From Paraburkholderia rhynchosiae (GTDB lineage Bacteria; Pseudomonadota; Gammaproteobacteria; Burkholderiales; Burkholderiaceae), in contig NZ_PNXY01000007.1 in the NCBI RefSeq assembly GCF_002879865.1, positions 1-64,000 of the forward strand: DNA of 64,000 bases, given 5' to 3'. Below the pieces are notes generated by a model. It saw only the letters and a program-made list of their open reading frames with translations, did not search any database and was not told the origin of the DNA. The position numbers were made by a program, and so were the translations under genes. This document shows positions 62,165-64,000 of the stretch, piece after piece (position 1 is the first letter of the stretch; each line of letters opens with the position of its first letter).

Positions 62165-63151
62165 TTAGCGCTTGCGCAGCACCGTCAACGCCGCGCCGAG
62201 CGCCGGCTTCTCCTCACCCGCGGCATCCACCAGACCAAGATTGCGCTCGCGCGTGTTCTTGCCGTTTCGCGTGTCCTGCCATTCGTAGATCGAAACGAGC
62301 GGCGTCTTCATCGATCTGCGTTTTGAGAGAAACGATTCGATATTCTCTGCTTGGCCGGAAGCCCCGGCCCATCCGCCCGAAGAAGCGCCCCACTCCGTAA
62401 TCAGTGCCGGCAACCCGTATTGATCGCGAATGTACGTGGACGCGTTCTCAATCTGCAACTCGCTCATTCCATACGCATGATATGAAACAGCATCGATACA
62501 ATGCGCCGACGACTCGGCGACTCTGCGCAAAAGCCTGTCCGATTTAGAGCCCGGCAGGGGCACCTTCGCGAAGCCGAATCCAATAATCGGGCTCGGCGTA
62601 TGGATCCTTTTCAATTCTGTACATAGCATTCTCATATAAACGGGGAAGGTCGTTTCGACATCGCCCGTCGGCCAGTACGTCGGCAAGTCCGGCTCGTTCC
62701 ATAACTCGATGGCCAGCAGGTTGCGCCCGTAAGCACTGTCGAGGTCGCGAATCATGTCTGCCAGTTGCCTCGCCGCCATTTGCAACTGCGCGTCACGCAC
62801 GGTTTGACCCGTCGCGGATCGTGCAAGCGGAACCGTGGAACGGACCGTCAGCAGCACCGGCAATCCGGACTGCTGCGCGGCAGCGAATGCATCGCCGACG
62901 CGCTTGCGGTAATCCTCCGCCTGCATCGAGTTGATCCACACGCCGAACCGCACGAAATCGAACCCAGCCGCTTTGATTTGCCTGCCCGTTGCCGGCGTGA
63001 AACGTTCGACTTTAACCTGAGTGCCTACCTTGGTCGAACCGCTCGCATCACTGATCCATTGCTGGAACTGCTGAGCTTGCGCACTTGCGGCCGCACCGCA
63101 GAAACAAAGCGCAATCAACGCGCGGACGATTGGATTTTTGGATGACATCAT
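62165..63151 (-). CDS. Secreted clan GH-A glycoside hydrolase
   Basis: 328 aa from the ATG at 63151 (63148 also possible; TGGAGT upstream). Signal peptide ends near A-Q-A-Q. The barrel has the acid/base motif I-E-L-W-N-E-P-D and the nucleophile L-I-T-E-W-G-A-S, plus S-Y-H-A-Y-G. Such enzymes (GH5/GH39-like) in polysaccharide loci trim or release exopolysaccharide. Co-directional with the membrane protein upstream. Confidence 0.82.
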   Translation of the reverse strand: MMSSKNPIVRALIALCFCGAAASAQAQQFQQWISDASGSTKVGTQVKVERFTPATGRQIKAAGFDFVRFGVWINSMQAEDYRKRVGDAFAAAQQSGLPVLLTVRSTVPLARSATGQTVRDAQLQMAARQLADMIRDLDSAYGRNLLAIELWNEPDLPTYWPTGDVETTFPVYMRMLCTELKRIHTPSPIIGFGFAKVPLPGSKSDRLLRRVAESSAHCIDAVSYHAYGMSELQIENASTYIRDQYGLPALITEWGASSGGWAGASGQAENIESFLSKRRSMKTPLVSIYEWQDTRNGKNTRERNLGLVDAAGEEKPALGAALTVLRKR

Positions 63152-63215
63152 GTCAGATGGACTCCATATAGCCGCGTTATGCCATACCAGCGGTTCACGG
63201 ACGCGACATTCATGT

Positions 63216-64000
63216 TCATGGATCAATTGCCTTCAAGTTCGAACGATAACCTTGCGGAACAACACCGATTTGATCGCGGCGCGTACGTGATGGCCGCGTC
63301 GCAAGATAGCTCAATCGCCATGCACAAAAAAGCGCAACGCTCGACAGATGGCGCGTATAGCTGCCGAGATCCGGTTCGAACAGCATTGAAACCGCCATGT
63401 GGCCGACCACGAGTGCGGCAATCACGTCAGTCGCCACCGCCTCCTTGCCGCCAGCATGCACGGGTCTGCGCAAGAAAGCCGCTCCGGCCGCAATCGACAC
63501 GAATATCATCATCACCAATTCTTTCGGCCCCGGATAAAAGAGAACAGGAACATTCAGCTTGAGCATCGCGTACGCGTAATCCACACCAAAGGCAAAAAAG
63601 GAATTCGGCTCCAGGGGGTTATAGAAGCTGGTTCGCGCGCCATATGGCGAGCCGGCAACAAGGTAATCGACGGCCATATCGCGTGGATGCAGCAGTAGCG
63701 TGTACGCGCCGTCCGGCAGTGCATACAGAAGGAATAACACTGCGAGAACCACAACCATTTTCGCGGGCAGCGAGACAGATCGAAATATCCACACACCGGC
63801 CGCAATTGCAAGAATCAAAGCAAAGTAGATCCTCACCGTGAGCGCATAGCTAATATAGAGCACCAATGCCGCAAACATCACATGCATGACGCTCGACTTG
63901 CGAGCCACCAGAATCAACACGATCGAAATCAGGACGACGAGCGTGTCCTTGCTGGCCACGAAGAGATTGAAGAACACGCATGGCGCGATTAGCACGACAT
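63216..64000 (-). CDS. Multi-pass membrane protein, possible polysaccharide polymerase (partial)
   Basis: The frame is open to the window edge, so the N-terminus is missing. About 260 residues with at least six hydrophobic helices (V-L-I-S-I-V-L-I-L-V-A, I-Y-F-A-L-I-L-A-I-A-A-G-V-W-I-F, ...) and a basic tail. Topology and neighbours (glycoside hydrolase, galU) suggest a Wzy-like polymerase, but no diagnostic motif is visible. Confidence 0.6.
   Translation of the reverse strand, partial: VVLIAPCVFFNLFVASKDTLVVLISIVLILVARKSSVMHVMFAALVLYISYALTVRIYFALILAIAAGVWIFRSVSLPAKMVVVLAVLFLLYALPDGAYTLLLHPRDMAVDYLVAGSPYGARTSFYNPLEPNSFFAFGVDYAYAMLKLNVPVLFYPGPKELVMMIFVSIAAGAAFLRRPVHAGGKEAVATDVIAALVVGHMAVSMLFEPDLGSYTRHLSSVALFCAWRLSYLATRPSRTRRDQIGVVPQGYRSNLKAIDP

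Overview
The window is GC-rich, densely coded betaproteobacterial DNA, most likely chromosomal DNA of Paraburkholderia, Caballeronia or a close relative. I infer this from the DUF4148 secreted protein, the divergent class A beta-lactamase/AmpR-PenR-type LysR pair, the DUF3309 and DUF2783 proteins, and the run of unrelated catabolic operons each next to its own regulator. No rRNA, tRNA or CRISPR array was seen.

Layout. 0-2 kb: tail of an IS5-type transposase, a terminator and a phage-like lysis cassette (single-TM protein, GH108 endolysin, 3TM holin). 2-9 kb: small secreted proteins, an acyltransferase remnant, a squalene/phytoene synthase, a MarR regulator, a double-domain KaiC/RadA-like ATPase with a single-domain response regulator, and a beta-lactamase divergent from a LysR regulator. 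9-31 kb: the main system of interest (below). 31-33 kb: TetR with an MFS transporter, and DUF3309. 33-42 kb: a RuBisCO-like protein/DUF1537 kinase/VOC/TRAP operon with a divergent LacI regulator, resembling apionate or other branched acid-sugar catabolism. 42-45 kb: Lrp regulator, MFS, phosphopantetheinyl transferase. 45-51.5 kb: an operon of MBL hydrolase, FAD monooxygenase, DUF2783 and MFS, divergent from two tandem IclR regulators. 51.5-53 kb: a Fic protein preceded by duplicated hairpins. 53-59.5 kb: a carbohydrate ABC importer with SDR and RpiR regulator. 59.6-64 kb: DUF1330, a Pro/Gln-rich membrane protein, GalU, and the edge of an exopolysaccharide region.

Central system (about 9.1-30.8 kb). 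Six short genes encode peptides whose N-termini share a double-glycine leader (consensus [IV]-x-D-L-S-x4-L-D-x2-A-M-x-A-x-R-G-G). Around them lie a full envelope export line: a peptidase-C39 ABC exporter with two N-terminal cyclic-nucleotide-binding domains, a HlyD adaptor, a NodT/TolC outer-membrane protein and a parvulin-type PPIase. They are joined by a Ser/Thr phospho-signalling set: a membrane kinase, a PP2C phosphatase and a double-FHA membrane protein. There is also a sigma-54 activator (co-operonic with the exporter), a caspase-FGE fusion and an LRAT-type thiol protein. Four peptide genes have near-consensus -24/-12 sigma-54 promoters, and the LRAT gene has a weaker one. I read this as one phosphorylation-gated, sigma-54-controlled secretion system for small GG-leader peptides. 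It resembles the kinase/FHA/phosphatase control of type VI secretion, but here it is attached to a type I exporter. The functional linkage is inference; the gene content, leaders and promoter sequences are visible directly.
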